Below are positions 8,683-17,315 of a stretch of 42,826 bases of DNA, piece by piece. The DNA comes from Synergistaceae bacterium (lineage in GTDB: Bacteria; Synergistota; Synergistia; Synergistales; Aminobacteriaceae): contig JAFSXR010000062.1 in NCBI GenBank assembly GCA_017443985.1, positions 1 through 42,826 on the forward strand, written 5' to 3'. Each line of letters starts with the position of its first letter. Position 1 is the first letter of the stretch. The notes beneath the pieces are model-generated. The model was not told where the DNA came from. It searched no databases and saw only the letters and a list, made by a program, of their open reading frames with translations. A program made the position numbers and the translations under genes.

Positions 8683-9872
8683 GAAAGGACCGCCTCGCCG
8701 AGATTTTTGCCGAGCTCACAGCATTTTTTCAAATCCTCGTCAGTCGGCGAAGTATAAACTTCAACTTCCGGCCCGATTTTTTCGAGCTTAATTTTTTCCG
8801 CGAAGTCCTGCAGCGCCGTAAGAGCCCCCTTGCTCCAGCTGTAACTTCCGGCCAGGCCAAGAACTTTATTTTTAGGCATTCTGTTTAATAATTTTGAGCA
8901 GAGAGCTTCCATCGGCGGATATAGAAGGGTGTTATAAGTGCAGCTCAACAGCGCGAGCCCTTTGAAACGCCATATATCGCGCAGCATGTTCGACATGTCC
9001 GCTCTTGAGGCATCATAAATTCTCACGTCCTTAACTTTTGCTTCGGCAAGTCCCGTGCAGACGGCTTCGGCCATTCGTTTCGTGTTGCCGTACATTGAAC
9101 CGTAGACAACGACCGCCCCCTGTTCGGCTTCCTGTTTGCTCCATTTATCATAGAGAGAAATTACCTGCTTAATATCTTTTCTAAATAAAGTTCCGTGCGA
9201 CGGGAAAATATTTTTTATTTCAAGCGCGCCGAGCTTTTTTAATGCCGCTTGGACGACGTTTGAATATTTTGCTACTATGCAGGAGTAATACCTCAGCATT
9301 TCGCCGGCCCAGCGGGCTGTTAATTTTTCGTCGTCGAATAAACCGCCCTCGTGCGCTCCGAAACCTCCGAAACTATCATTAGAAAATAAAACGCCCGTCG
9401 TAGTGTCAAACGTTACCATGCTTTCAGGCCAGTGAAGCATAGGGACCGTTGCGAATTTCAGAACGTGGCCGCCAAGATCTAAAGTGTCTCCGTCTTTTAC
9501 TGTTATAACGTCCTCTTCAATTCCGTGATAGCCTTTGAGCAGCGGAATCGTTTTTGCGTTGCCGATAAATTTCAGCGCGGGCCACTGCTTTTTTAATTGA
9601 GCGATCAAGCCTGCGTGGTCAGGTTCCATGTGATTAATGACGAGATAATTTAACGCTCTTCCGCCGAGAGCCTGCAATAACTTATTGTAATACTCATCAA
9701 GATATGGGCCTTTCACCGTATCAATAGCCGCCGTTGCCGTCGTTCCCGTTATTACGTAAGCATTGTAAGCAACACCCTGCGGCAGAGGCCAGAGGGATTC
9801 AAATAAATCTGTGTCGTGGTCATTAACGCCCGTCCACCATGTATCCTTATTAACTTGTATAGCGTTATACAT
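8679..9872 (-). CDS. fprA: A-type flavoprotein (FprA; flavodiiron oxygen or NO reductase)
   Basis: Flavodiiron protein that reduces oxygen to water or nitric oxide to nitrous oxide in anaerobes, normally fed by rubredoxin. About 397 residues. The N-terminal metallo-beta-lactamase-like domain carries the diiron ligand motif HMEPDH and further ligands in PMLHWPESM and FSNDSFGGFGAH. The C-terminal flavodoxin domain begins near VVVYGSMYGNTKRMAEAV, the FMN phosphate loop. The ATG at 9872 was chosen: AAGGAGG lies just upstream on the reverse strand and the family N-terminus (MYNAIQV) starts here, while an upstream start would fall before the ribosome binding site. Cotranscribed with speE. The rubredoxin partner is not in the window. 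Confidence 0.92.
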   Translation of the reverse strand: MYNAIQVNKDTWWTGVNDHDTDLFESLWPLPQGVAYNAYVITGTTATAAIDTVKGPYLDEYYNKLLQALGGRALNYLVINHMEPDHAGLIAQLKKQWPALKFIGNAKTIPLLKGYHGIEEDVITVKDGDTLDLGGHVLKFATVPMLHWPESMVTFDTTTGVLFSNDSFGGFGAHEGGLFDDEKLTARWAGEMLRYYSCIVAKYSNVVQAALKKLGALEIKNIFPSHGTLFRKDIKQVISLYDKWSKQEAEQGAVVVYGSMYGNTKRMAEAVCTGLAEAKVKDVRIYDASRADMSNMLRDIWRFKGLALLSCTYNTLLYPPMEALCSKLLNRMPKNKVLGLAGSYSWSKGALTALQDFAEKIKLEKIGPEVEVYTSPTDEDLKKCCELGKNLGEAVLS

Positions 9873-10015
9873 GAAAAAAATTTCCTCCTTCAATAATTAT
9901 TTATTCACGGGGCTATTTTAATATAATTTGCGGTTAAAGCGATATTTTTTTCTCCGTGAAAATTTTTTCGTGCTAAACTTGTATGCAAAATTTTTTCTGA
10001 GGGGAATTTTTTTCA
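9873..10015. promoter_or_regulatory. Divergent promoter region between fprA and ilvB
   Basis: These 143 bases separate two divergent genes. An extended -10 for ilvB (TGCTAAACT, 9971-9979) is visible; no convincing -35 was found. A perfect seven-base inverted repeat, TTCACGG at 9904-9910 and CCGTGAA at 9954-9960, brackets the central AT-rich stretch and is a candidate operator pair. Confidence 0.45.
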
Positions 10016-11764
10016 TTGACTAACATAAACAACACTGGCAAAAAATTAAACGGCTCTGAAATTTTAATACAGTGCCTCATAGAACAGGGCGTTGATACGA
10101 TCTTCGGCTATCCGGGCGGAGCAATCCTCAACGTTTACGACAAATTATATGACCATAAAGAAATCAGACATATTTTAACCGCACATGAGCAGGGAGCGTC
10201 CCACGCAGCCGACGGTTACGCACGCTCGACGGGAAAAGTCGGGGTATGCTTTGCCACTTCCGGGCCGGGCTCAACAAATTTAACGACCGGAGTAGCTACA
10301 GCCTATATGGACTCTTCGCCGGTGGTCTTTATCACATGTAACGTCAACAGTGATTTAATAGGCCGCGACTCGTTTCAGGAAGTTGACATAACGGGCGTAA
10401 CTCTGCCGATCACAAAATGCAGCTACATCGTCAGCAATGTTGAAAATTTAGCTGACACAGTAAGAGAGGCTTTTGCCATTGCGCGTTCAGGAAGACCCGG
10501 CCCCGTCTTGATTGACATTCAAAAAAACGTAACCGCGAGCGAGTGCGAATATTATCCCGTAACGCCTGACGAATATTTCATGACCGCAGGAACAAGAATA
10601 CAGCGTCTTAAATCGACTCATCACCCCAGCGTCGGCTACCCTGATATTAATCTCGAAGCTATCGATGAGCTTGCGGAATTAATCGACAACTCCGAGAAGC
10701 CTTTATTAATTTGCGGAGGCGGTGTCGTCCGCGCTAAAGCCTCTCAAGAATTTAGAACTCTCGCGGCAAGAATTGACTCGCCCGTAGCGATTACAGTCAT
10801 GGGCGGCGGAGCTTTTCCCGGCGACAGTCCGTTGAAAACCGGCATGATAGGAATGCACGGCTCACAGGCTTCTAATATGGCGTGCGATGCCTGCGACTTA
10901 TTAATTGCAGTAGGGTGCAGATTTTCCGACAGGGTTACATTAAATCCGGCGGGCTTTGCAAAAAATGCGAAGATCGTACATATTGACATTGACGCTTCAG
11001 AAATTAATAAGAACGTCATGACGGACTTGAGCATAATCGGCGACGCTAAAAAAATTCTCAACCTGCTACTTGCGAAATTAAAGCGCGACAAAAAAAATGA
11101 CGCTTGGAAAAATTATGTCTTCTCCTTCAAGCGTGAGACTGAATACGATGACCCCGAAGAGGGGAATTTGACACCTAAGCAAATTTTATCGGCGGCGGCT
11201 GAAATTTTACCGCAGGACACTATAGTTACTACGGACGTGGGCCAGCATCAGATGTGGGCAATCCAGCACTTCAAATTCGATTATCCCGGCCAGTTAATAA
11301 CTTCGGGGGGCTTCGGGACAATGGGCTTCGGGCTCGGCGCGGCAATCGGGGCGCAGGTCGGCAACCCTGATAAAACAGTTTTACATGTTACGGGCGACGG
11401 AAGTTTCAGAATGAACTGCCACGAACTTTGCACGGAAGAATATTACAAGCTCCCGATTATCACGCTTCTATTTAATAATTCGACGCTGGGAATGGTTCGG
11501 CAATGGCAGCATTTAATTTATCACGAGAGATATTCGCAGACGACTTTAGATCGCGGCCCGGACTTTGAAAAACTTGCAGAGGCTTACGGAGTTCACGGTC
11601 GGCACGTTACGGACGTTGAGGCACTGCGCGCAGTTCTCAAAGAGGCTGTAGCTTCGAGGGCTGACGGAAAAGGCTGGGTCATTGACTGCCGCATAGACAT
11701 GGACGAAATGGTCAGGCCGATGGTCGGAGGAAACAGTTTCATCGCAAACTTCATGCTTGATTAA
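10016..11764 (+). CDS. ilvB: Acetolactate synthase, large (catalytic) subunit
   Basis: ThDP-, FAD- and Mg-dependent enzyme condensing pyruvate to acetolactate, or pyruvate with 2-ketobutyrate, at the start of branched-chain amino acid synthesis. 582 residues, normal length. Visible: GYPGGAILNVYD near the N-terminus, the catalytic glutamate in TAHEQGASHAADGYAR, FATSGPGSTN, and the C-terminal ThDP motif GDGSFRMNCHEL ending in LLFNN. Translation most likely starts at TTG (10016) with GAGGGG at 9999-10004; no ATG is better placed. The regulatory subunit follows 81 bases downstream, with a hairpin repeat between them. Confidence 0.95.
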   Translation: MTNINNTGKKLNGSEILIQCLIEQGVDTIFGYPGGAILNVYDKLYDHKEIRHILTAHEQGASHAADGYARSTGKVGVCFATSGPGSTNLTTGVATAYMDSSPVVFITCNVNSDLIGRDSFQEVDITGVTLPITKCSYIVSNVENLADTVREAFAIARSGRPGPVLIDIQKNVTASECEYYPVTPDEYFMTAGTRIQRLKSTHHPSVGYPDINLEAIDELAELIDNSEKPLLICGGGVVRAKASQEFRTLAARIDSPVAITVMGGGAFPGDSPLKTGMIGMHGSQASNMACDACDLLIAVGCRFSDRVTLNPAGFAKNAKIVHIDIDASEINKNVMTDLSIIGDAKKILNLLLAKLKRDKKNDAWKNYVFSFKRETEYDDPEEGNLTPKQILSAAAEILPQDTIVTTDVGQHQMWAIQHFKFDYPGQLITSGGFGTMGFGLGAAIGAQVGNPDKTVLHVTGDGSFRMNCHELCTEEYYKLPIITLLFNNSTLGMVRQWQHLIYHERYSQTTLDRGPDFEKLAEAYGVHGRHVTDVEALRAVLKEAVASRADGKGWVIDCRIDMDEMVRPMVGGNSFIANFMLD

Positions 11765-11769
11765 AGCAG

Positions 11770-11823
11770 GTAGGAATTAGGAGGTAGGAGTTAGGAGGTA
11801 AAAAAATTTTTCACTCCTGACTC
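11770..11823 (+). repeat. TTAGGAG-family hairpin repeat between ilvB and ilvN
   Basis: Units TAGGAATTAGGAGG and TAGGAGTTAGGAGG are followed by an A/T loop and CACTCCTGACTC. The hairpin sits inside the ilv operon, so it may be a partial terminator or an RNA-processing site lowering small-subunit expression. Confidence 0.7.
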
Positions 11824-11845
11824 AATAAAAGGAGAAATTTTATTT

Positions 11846-12358
11846 ATGCAGGCAAAAGAAAATAATCAGAACTTAAAACGCTATACAATCGTTACGGCAA
11901 TGGACAACGAGGCCGGAGTTCTTTCACAGCTAGCGCACTTATTTTCGCGCAAGGGCTATAACATTGAGACAATCGCTGCGGGCTGGACGGTTGACCAGAA
12001 CGTTACGCGCTTCACGATAGAAATTTATTCGGACGACGACAGAATAAAACTTTTATGCGCGCAGTTAAGAAAACTTGTGCCGATTCATTACGTAGAAATT
12101 TTAGACCCGTCGAAATCAATCAGGCGCGAATTAATGCTCGTTCGTGTTCACGCTGCCGACAGGTCCGCAAGAAATGAGATTATTCAGATCGCGAATATTT
12201 TTAGGGGCTCTGTTATCGACATCACGCCCGACAGCATTACGCTTTCAGTTACGGGCGACGATCAAAAAACTTCGGCCTTTGAAAGTTTATTAAAAGAGTT
12301 CGGAATTATCGAGCTTGCGCGGACGGGAATTGTCGCTATTGAGCGCGGAGAAATGTAA
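11846..12358 (+). CDS. ilvN: Acetolactate synthase, small (regulatory) subunit
   Basis: Regulatory subunit that activates the large subunit and binds the feedback inhibitor valine. 170 residues, the usual length of the IlvH/IlvN long form. An N-terminal ACT domain is recognisable (YTIVTAMDNEAGVLSQLAHLFSRKGYNIE near residues 12-40), followed by the C-terminal domain, with SKSIRRELMLVRV at the junction. AAAGGAG at 11828-11834 precedes the ATG. The last 24 codons and the downstream terminator repeat are duplicated at 12918-13057, on the far side of a toxin-antitoxin pair. The gene itself is intact. Confidence 0.95.
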   Translation: MQAKENNQNLKRYTIVTAMDNEAGVLSQLAHLFSRKGYNIETIAAGWTVDQNVTRFTIEIYSDDDRIKLLCAQLRKLVPIHYVEILDPSKSIRRELMLVRVHAADRSARNEIIQIANIFRGSVIDITPDSITLSVTGDDQKTSAFESLLKEFGIIELARTGIVAIERGEM

Positions 12359-12410
12359 TTCAGTTAGGAGTTAGGAATTAGGAGTTAGGAGTTAAAAAAA
12401 TTTCTGCTCC
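12286..12410 (+). repeat. Direct repeat, proximal copy: ilvN 3' end plus terminator repeat
   Basis: This 125-base block contains the final 24 codons of ilvN, its stop, four TTAGGA(G/A) heptamers (12364-12391) and the closing CTGCTCC. It matches 12918-13057. Within the 73-base coding part there are two differences, both silent third-position changes (GGA/GGC and GTC/GTT). Confidence 0.92.
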
Positions 12411-12412
12411 TT

Positions 12413-12433
12413 TATAATAATTTTTGATTTTAA
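12413..12433 (+). promoter_or_regulatory. Candidate promoter of the RelBE-type pair
   Basis: TATAAT at 12413-12418 directly follows the repeat-derived hairpin, about 30 bases before the antitoxin ATG. No clear -35 is visible. It would give the pair its own transcript downstream of the ilvN terminator. Confidence 0.45.
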
Positions 12434-12446
12434 GGGGAAAGTTATA

Positions 12447-12668
12447 ATGCCGCAGATGATATTAAACATGACACCAGAGCTTCAAAATAAAATTAATGAT
12501 TACGCAACGGCAGGCAACGAAACGCCGGAAGAACTTGCGATACGGCTTCTTCAAGAGTACGCGGACGACTGCGACGATGCTGACAGAATATGTGCGGAAA
12601 TTGATTCAGGAAAAATGGAAGTTATTTCTTGGCCGAAAGTGAGAGCTGAGCTTGATCTGGTCAATTAA
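12447..12668 (+). CDS. RelB-like antitoxin
   Basis: 73-residue protein upstream of, and overlapping, a RelE/ParE-type toxin gene. The N-terminal part (MPQMILNMTPELQNKINDYA) resembles a short beta strand and helix of a ribbon-helix-helix or related dimerising fold; the acidic C-terminal half would wrap the toxin. AAGGGGAAAG precedes the ATG. The toxin reading frame begins inside its last codons, a typical arrangement for a type II pair. The assignment rests on size, order and overlap more than on strong sequence motifs. Confidence 0.75.
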   Translation: MPQMILNMTPELQNKINDYATAGNETPEELAIRLLQEYADDCDDADRICAEIDSGKMEVISWPKVRAELDLVN

Positions 12669-12915
12669 ACTTTCAAAAGAAGCTGAAAATGATCTGAAAA
12701 ATCTCGATAAAATAACACAGAAGAAAATATATAACTTTTTGAATAGATTGCCGTTATATCCTTCTCCGCGTTCTGTGGGCAGTTCTTTGAAAGGTAATCA
12801 TTCCGGCAAATGGCGTTACCGGGTGGGCGATTACAGGATTATTTGCCGTCTTCATGATGATGTTCTGATCATTGAAGCTATTAAAATAGGACATAGGAGC
12901 AAGATTTATGAATGA
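12652..12915 (+). CDS. RelE/ParE-family toxin
   Basis: 87-residue toxin of the RelE/ParE superfamily. The pattern is typical: SKEAENDLKNLDK near the N-terminus, a central LKGNHSGKWRYRVGDYRIICR, and a terminal IIEAIKIGHRSKIYE. RelE members cleave mRNA on the ribosome and ParE members poison gyrase; the arginines in WRYRVGDYRI and the final GHRSKIY fit the RelE-like branch, but the target cannot be told from sequence. It probably starts with TTG at 12652, overlapping the antitoxin by 17 bases. Its stop lies two bases before a second copy of the ilvN 3' end. Confidence 0.85.
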   Translation: MIWSIKLSKEAENDLKNLDKITQKKIYNFLNRLPLYPSPRSVGSSLKGNHSGKWRYRVGDYRIICRLHDDVLIIEAIKIGHRSKIYE

Positions 12916-12917
12916 TC

Positions 12918-13057
12918 TTTATTAAAAGAGTTCGGAATTATCGAGCTTGCGCGGACGGGCATTGTTGCTATTGAGCGCGGAGAAATGTAAGTCAGTTAGG
13001 AGTTAGGAATTAGGAGTTAGGAATTAGGAGTTAGGAATTAAAAAAAATTCCTGCTCC
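12918..13057 (+). repeat. Direct repeat, distal copy: displaced ilvN 3' end plus terminator repeat
   Basis: Second copy of the ilvN tail (24 codons and stop, 12918-12990), followed by six heptamers (12996-13037) and CTGCTCC, compared with four heptamers in the proximal copy. It has no start codon of its own and is a gene remnant. Together with the proximal copy it brackets the toxin-antitoxin pair. Confidence 0.92.
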
Positions 13058-13074
13058 CTTAATTTTTTTTTTGC

Positions 13075-16000
13075 TTATTTCTTTTTCAGCATTAACGCAA
13101 ATCCGAGCAGCGCAGCCGACATAAACCCAAAACCGACATCACAGCCGCCGCCCGAAGAGCTTCCTAAGCTGCTGCCTTTCTGAGTTCCGGGAGCATCAGA
13201 CGTTACAACAGGTATATAATCGCCTGATTCGATATATGCCGCGACATCGAATGCCTGATAATCTTCGGCAGTCTGAGTGATTTCGTTTACGTCCGAATCA
13301 AGGAATATTGCCTGAGTGTTCTCTGCAATATCAGAAACAAAAACTTCATCGGCATTTCCTGAAGCCGAAACGGAAGCATCTTTGGCAATATATGACGACT
13401 TAAGAAGCAGCCAGTAAAGAACAGAGCCTTTTTTCAGTTTATGCGTAGTAACATTGAAAACAAAAATTTTCGGCTGGCTGACTTGAATCCTGTTGAATAC
13501 TACCGCCGCTTTCTGACCTGACGGAACATCGCCACTGACAGAATCTGCTGTCGGAAGTTGACCGATTTTTACGCTGTCATCGCTCATAATGGAGACTACC
13601 TCAATATCTGAGCTTATGTTCATGATCCCGGCAAATTTATTTTTGATTAAGTCGCGGATTTTTGTTTTCGTTGCTTCATTCGTGAGGTCTATTTTTGGCG
13701 ATGCCATTTCAGTAGCAACAGTATCAAACTCGGACTGAACGTTATTATTATCAACAAGATTGTTAGTGTTTCCGCCTGTGCTGCCGTCTGTCTGAGTGTT
13801 TGTATCTGCCGTTGCATATTGATCCGCATAATTAAACGTCTTGCCCGTCAATTCCGTCATTAAGGCTTCAAGGTCGCTTGTCAGGGTCGGAACTTCATAT
13901 TTGCCTGTCGAGGAATTTTTCGCGGCAACCCAAATTTCACGAGCGTACGTTGAGCCGACATAATTTATATCGCCCGATGTAATTTTGTAAACTGCTGTCA
14001 GAGTTGTCATTCCTGCGGCGTTTCCTTTGAGCGTAACTTTCATTGAAGAATTGCTTACGCTTGACGTGCTTGACAACGAGGCGACCGAAGAATTACCAAC
14101 TAAGGCTGTCATATCATCGGCCGAAGCAACATTAATCGAGAACGTTTTTTCATCGCCAACGTATAAAACAAGCGGGAAGCCGTCAGTAGTTATATCCCAA
14201 CTGATTTTTCTGTAGTCAATCCCACTATATAAAGGACCATCAATGGGACTGAATGAGCAGTTATATTTTATACCGTCATCAACAAAATTAAAATCAATGT
14301 AGCTGACTACAGCTTCGGGAAGATTGACCGTTATTGCGTCCTTGTCGCTGCTCAGGACCCTCGTAGTCGAATAGATCACACCCGGCTCATATGCGCCTGT
14401 GTGGACATAAACTTCGGCACTTGTAACAGTCGAAGGCGTTTCGATTTTTTCGTTCGCACTGTTAATGAAATACCAATTGACGGTCTTGAGATTTAATCCG
14501 TCCCTGTTGAGCCTGACATAAGGTTTGTAGCTCGAAAAATCTTTTGTCTTGATTGACGTTAAATCGAACTGTCCTGCTTTGTTCACGTCTTTAGCAAATT
14601 CCCACGTTATTTTTGTTGTTGATGCCGGAACGCTTAAAGAATAATATACCTGAATATAACTTGGCTGGCGGTATCCAGTTTCAGTTTCTATGTAACTCAC
14701 TGCGTTATAGCTAGGATATATCTCCCTTGAGCTGACTTCTTTATCTCCGCTGAAAACGTGCAGGGTACCCCTAAGGGCAGTATAGTTATCAGCAGCATAA
14801 TATTGATCGTATGAAACAATTTTATCGCGTGAAAGAGTTATGTTAAAATAATTCGTGCTTTCATCGTAATACGGCCTGCCTTCGATTACAGGGGTGCTTA
14901 CGCTGACGTTTTCAAATTTCGCTGACAAATCGCCGCTCTCAAGAGTAACAACTAAATTATTTTTTCTTTCAACAGGATCATAAACGCTGATTGAATTGGT
15001 TATTACTCGATATTTGTCATACGGGCTTGTTGCGTCCGTTGTAAACACGAAGCTCACATCTGTTGTACCGACTTTTTTCCCTGTTATGGTGAATAAAACA
15101 CTGTCGGCAATATCAGTGAATTTGGTCGGGCTTACACTGACAATATTTTCGTCCCTTACGACAGCCTCAACAGAGTTAATCGTATCTTCGTATGAGGAAT
15201 ATGAGGAAGAATAATATGAATACCGATATAAACTACCGTTCGCTGAAGTGCCTACAGGGATACTAGATGAAGAAGATACACCATAATTATATGGACTGGT
15301 CATTCCCTCAAATTCCCATATGTAAGTAATGCCGCCGTAGTCGTAGCTAAAATAAACACGATATACACTCGAAATGTTATCAGTATCCGCAAATGAAATG
15401 GTCCCGCTCGTTGCACTTGAATCGTTAACAAAGCTGTTCCAATTAACGTTGATATTTACTGATGAAACACCGCTGACTGTTGCTTTTGCGTTTGTTGCAG
15501 GGTTCATGAAATACCAGTCCATAGAGACGGGCTTATTGCTGCTGTCATATTTAACTTCAAAATACGGCGCGAATGAATTGAGCTGCTCTGCTGTCGTCTT
15601 CATTGTTACGGTCGATGCCATTTTTGACTTCAACGAAGCAGATACAAGGTTCATGTCCGAACTGTCAGGAAATTCCCACCATATATAAACATCTGAAAGA
15701 TCTTCGATGTAAATCGGCGAAGCTATATTATCTTCGCAGTCTTTGCTGATTGTGCTGTACCTTACACCGTTTCCCAGTCCCAAGTTATATAATCTGTGAA
15801 TTTCAGAAATATTGCCCTTTTGAATCCCGAAATATCCATCGTACAGCGCATCGACGTACTCATCACCCGGTGTTGAGTCTTTATATACAACAAGGTCAAG
15901 CCCTCTAAACTCAGATGAAAGATAGTAGGGTTTTCCGTGAAGCATTCGGGATTTAGTCCTGTGCGATGTAACTTCGACATACATATCACTTGGATTATTG

Positions 16001-17205
16001 CCGCTTGTCGGAACTGTGCCGACCTGAACTTCACGATAATATGACATCATGCCGCCCCCAGAATTGGGAAGATCAATCCTCAATGTTGTTTTGCCGGGAT
16101 TATGAGAAGAAAGCGTAAATGACATTTCTGATTTATTTTCATTGTATGTCAGTCCGCTCCATGTTCCGTCGGAGCCCTGCGTGAATTTTACGGTTTCTGA
16201 GTCAAGCGTAAGAACATTACTGTTACCTGTCGAAACATAGATGTCAGTATCTTCTTCGGTCGGTAATTGATAAGATGACGGGAATTTTATTGTGATTTTT
16301 TTCTGTGAGTTCGCAGAAATTTTCAAAGGCCCTTTTGAAAGTTCAAGGTCTCCCCAGTCAATTTCATTTGAATATTTTGAAGCATATTGAAAACTCCAGT
16401 TATATCTCTCATAGCTTTTCGTGTAATTGAGATCAATATGAACATTCTGAAGCTCTGAGGCATTGATGTAATTTTGTACCTCTTCTATACGGTTACCCTC
16501 TTCATCAGAATCAGAATAAGAAACTCTGCGTTCAAAACTTACATAATTTTTCTCACTGACAGTTCCAAAGGTAGTGCCATTAAAATAGCTACCGTATACA
16601 GTCAATCCTGAGACATCAGCTTTAACCGGCGTAGTCCAGTCGCCTGACTTAACGAAATAAACGTTGAAGCCATTGACATAATTTTTGTCATCGCTGTAGA
16701 CAAAATCAACATACGGGACGATTTCATCTGCCGCCATGAGCTTTGCCCTGTCAGTACTCAATGGCACATAAAAACTTCCGACAATTAAATCAGGCGATGT
16801 AAAAATGTTCCACATTACCCGATCGCCATCAAGATTTGAAGGAAATCCTACATACCTTACATATTCATCAGCACTGATAGTACCGTATGATGTAGTTTCC
16901 GGCCTGATTGAATACTGCTGTCCCGAATAGGGATTTTTTTCGCCGGTAACCGTTAAAGTTCCGTAGGGTAACTTATCGTGTGAGATTTTCTCCGTAGCTT
17001 TGGCAAGGAAAAAATAATTGCTCACGTCATAACTCGTAACGGCACCGTAATAAGGCGAGGCACCGTCCCTGAAATAAACGCTGTCGTTTGTGCGGTAATT
17101 TGCGTGAACAGTGAAGTCAGAGAGGGGGGTAGTAGTTCCGCCAAGAGCCGCAGAAGGCACGAGCATCAACGCCAGAAGCGTAAACCATAAAACGATTTTG
17201 CGCAT
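13075..17205 (-). CDS. Large secreted Synergist-CTERM protein with three repeated modules
   Basis: 1376-residue exported protein of unknown function. A signal peptide occupies about residues 1-22 (LWFTLLALMLVPSAALG). The C-terminus carries GGGCDVGFG, a hydrophobic stretch and KKK, the Synergist-CTERM sorting signal, so the mature protein is probably processed and anchored at the surface, perhaps through the cysteine. The body holds three diverged modules of about 350-390 residues. Each has a tryptophan strand (WNIF 132, WEF 510, WEF 868), then PY(V/F)xxxY/N with a conserved (V/W)YF about 20 residues on (164-184, 547-566, 895-913), then a region resembling bacterial Ig-like (BIG2) folds (near 295-397, 648-742, 1012-1094). 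A Thr/Asn-rich linker (about 1130-1155) leads to a final domain. The fold call is inference; no enzymatic motif was found. It stands alone, with terminator repeats downstream. Confidence 0.88.
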   Translation of the reverse strand: MRKIVLWFTLLALMLVPSAALGGTTTPLSDFTVHANYRTNDSVYFRDGASPYYGAVTSYDVSNYFFLAKATEKISHDKLPYGTLTVTGEKNPYSGQQYSIRPETTSYGTISADEYVRYVGFPSNLDGDRVMWNIFTSPDLIVGSFYVPLSTDRAKLMAADEIVPYVDFVYSDDKNYVNGFNVYFVKSGDWTTPVKADVSGLTVYGSYFNGTTFGTVSEKNYVSFERRVSYSDSDEEGNRIEEVQNYINASELQNVHIDLNYTKSYERYNWSFQYASKYSNEIDWGDLELSKGPLKISANSQKKITIKFPSSYQLPTEEDTDIYVSTGNSNVLTLDSETVKFTQGSDGTWSGLTYNENKSEMSFTLSSHNPGKTTLRIDLPNSGGGMMSYYREVQVGTVPTSGNNPSDMYVEVTSHRTKSRMLHGKPYYLSSEFRGLDLVVYKDSTPGDEYVDALYDGYFGIQKGNISEIHRLYNLGLGNGVRYSTISKDCEDNIASPIYIEDLSDVYIWWEFPDSSDMNLVSASLKSKMASTVTMKTTAEQLNSFAPYFEVKYDSSNKPVSMDWYFMNPATNAKATVSGVSSVNINVNWNSFVNDSSATSGTISFADTDNISSVYRVYFSYDYGGITYIWEFEGMTSPYNYGVSSSSSIPVGTSANGSLYRYSYYSSSYSSYEDTINSVEAVVRDENIVSVSPTKFTDIADSVLFTITGKKVGTTDVSFVFTTDATSPYDKYRVITNSISVYDPVERKNNLVVTLESGDLSAKFENVSVSTPVIEGRPYYDESTNYFNITLSRDKIVSYDQYYAADNYTALRGTLHVFSGDKEVSSREIYPSYNAVSYIETETGYRQPSYIQVYYSLSVPASTTKITWEFAKDVNKAGQFDLTSIKTKDFSSYKPYVRLNRDGLNLKTVNWYFINSANEKIETPSTVTSAEVYVHTGAYEPGVIYSTTRVLSSDKDAITVNLPEAVVSYIDFNFVDDGIKYNCSFSPIDGPLYSGIDYRKISWDITTDGFPLVLYVGDEKTFSINVASADDMTALVGNSSVASLSSTSSVSNSSMKVTLKGNAAGMTTLTAVYKITSGDINYVGSTYAREIWVAAKNSSTGKYEVPTLTSDLEALMTELTGKTFNYADQYATADTNTQTDGSTGGNTNNLVDNNNVQSEFDTVATEMASPKIDLTNEATKTKIRDLIKNKFAGIMNISSDIEVVSIMSDDSVKIGQLPTADSVSGDVPSGQKAAVVFNRIQVSQPKIFVFNVTTHKLKKGSVLYWLLLKSSYIAKDASVSASGNADEVFVSDIAENTQAIFLDSDVNEITQTAEDYQAFDVAAYIESGDYIPVVTSDAPGTQKGSSLGSSSGGGCDVGFGFMSAALLGFALMLKKK

Positions 17206-17315
17206 TATACAAACCTCCTAAAAAAATTTTTTTGATTAATCTGTTTTACTGAAAATAAAATAAGCAGTTTGTATAATACCCCCTCCTCCGAACTTCTGTC
17301 AAATAAATGTATCTT

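Noticed and set aside
12286..13057. Insertion sequence around the first toxin-antitoxin pair
   Set aside because: No transposase and no terminal inverted repeats; the flanking direct repeats are a gene end of over 100 bases, far longer than IS target duplications.
12995..13058. Tandem heptamers as a CRISPR array
   Set aside because: Units are seven bases and contiguous, with no spacers and no cas genes nearby.
15374..15688. Plus-strand open frame inside the Synergist-CTERM gene
   Set aside because: Antisense to a continuous 1376-residue protein with clear module structure; no family similarity seen.
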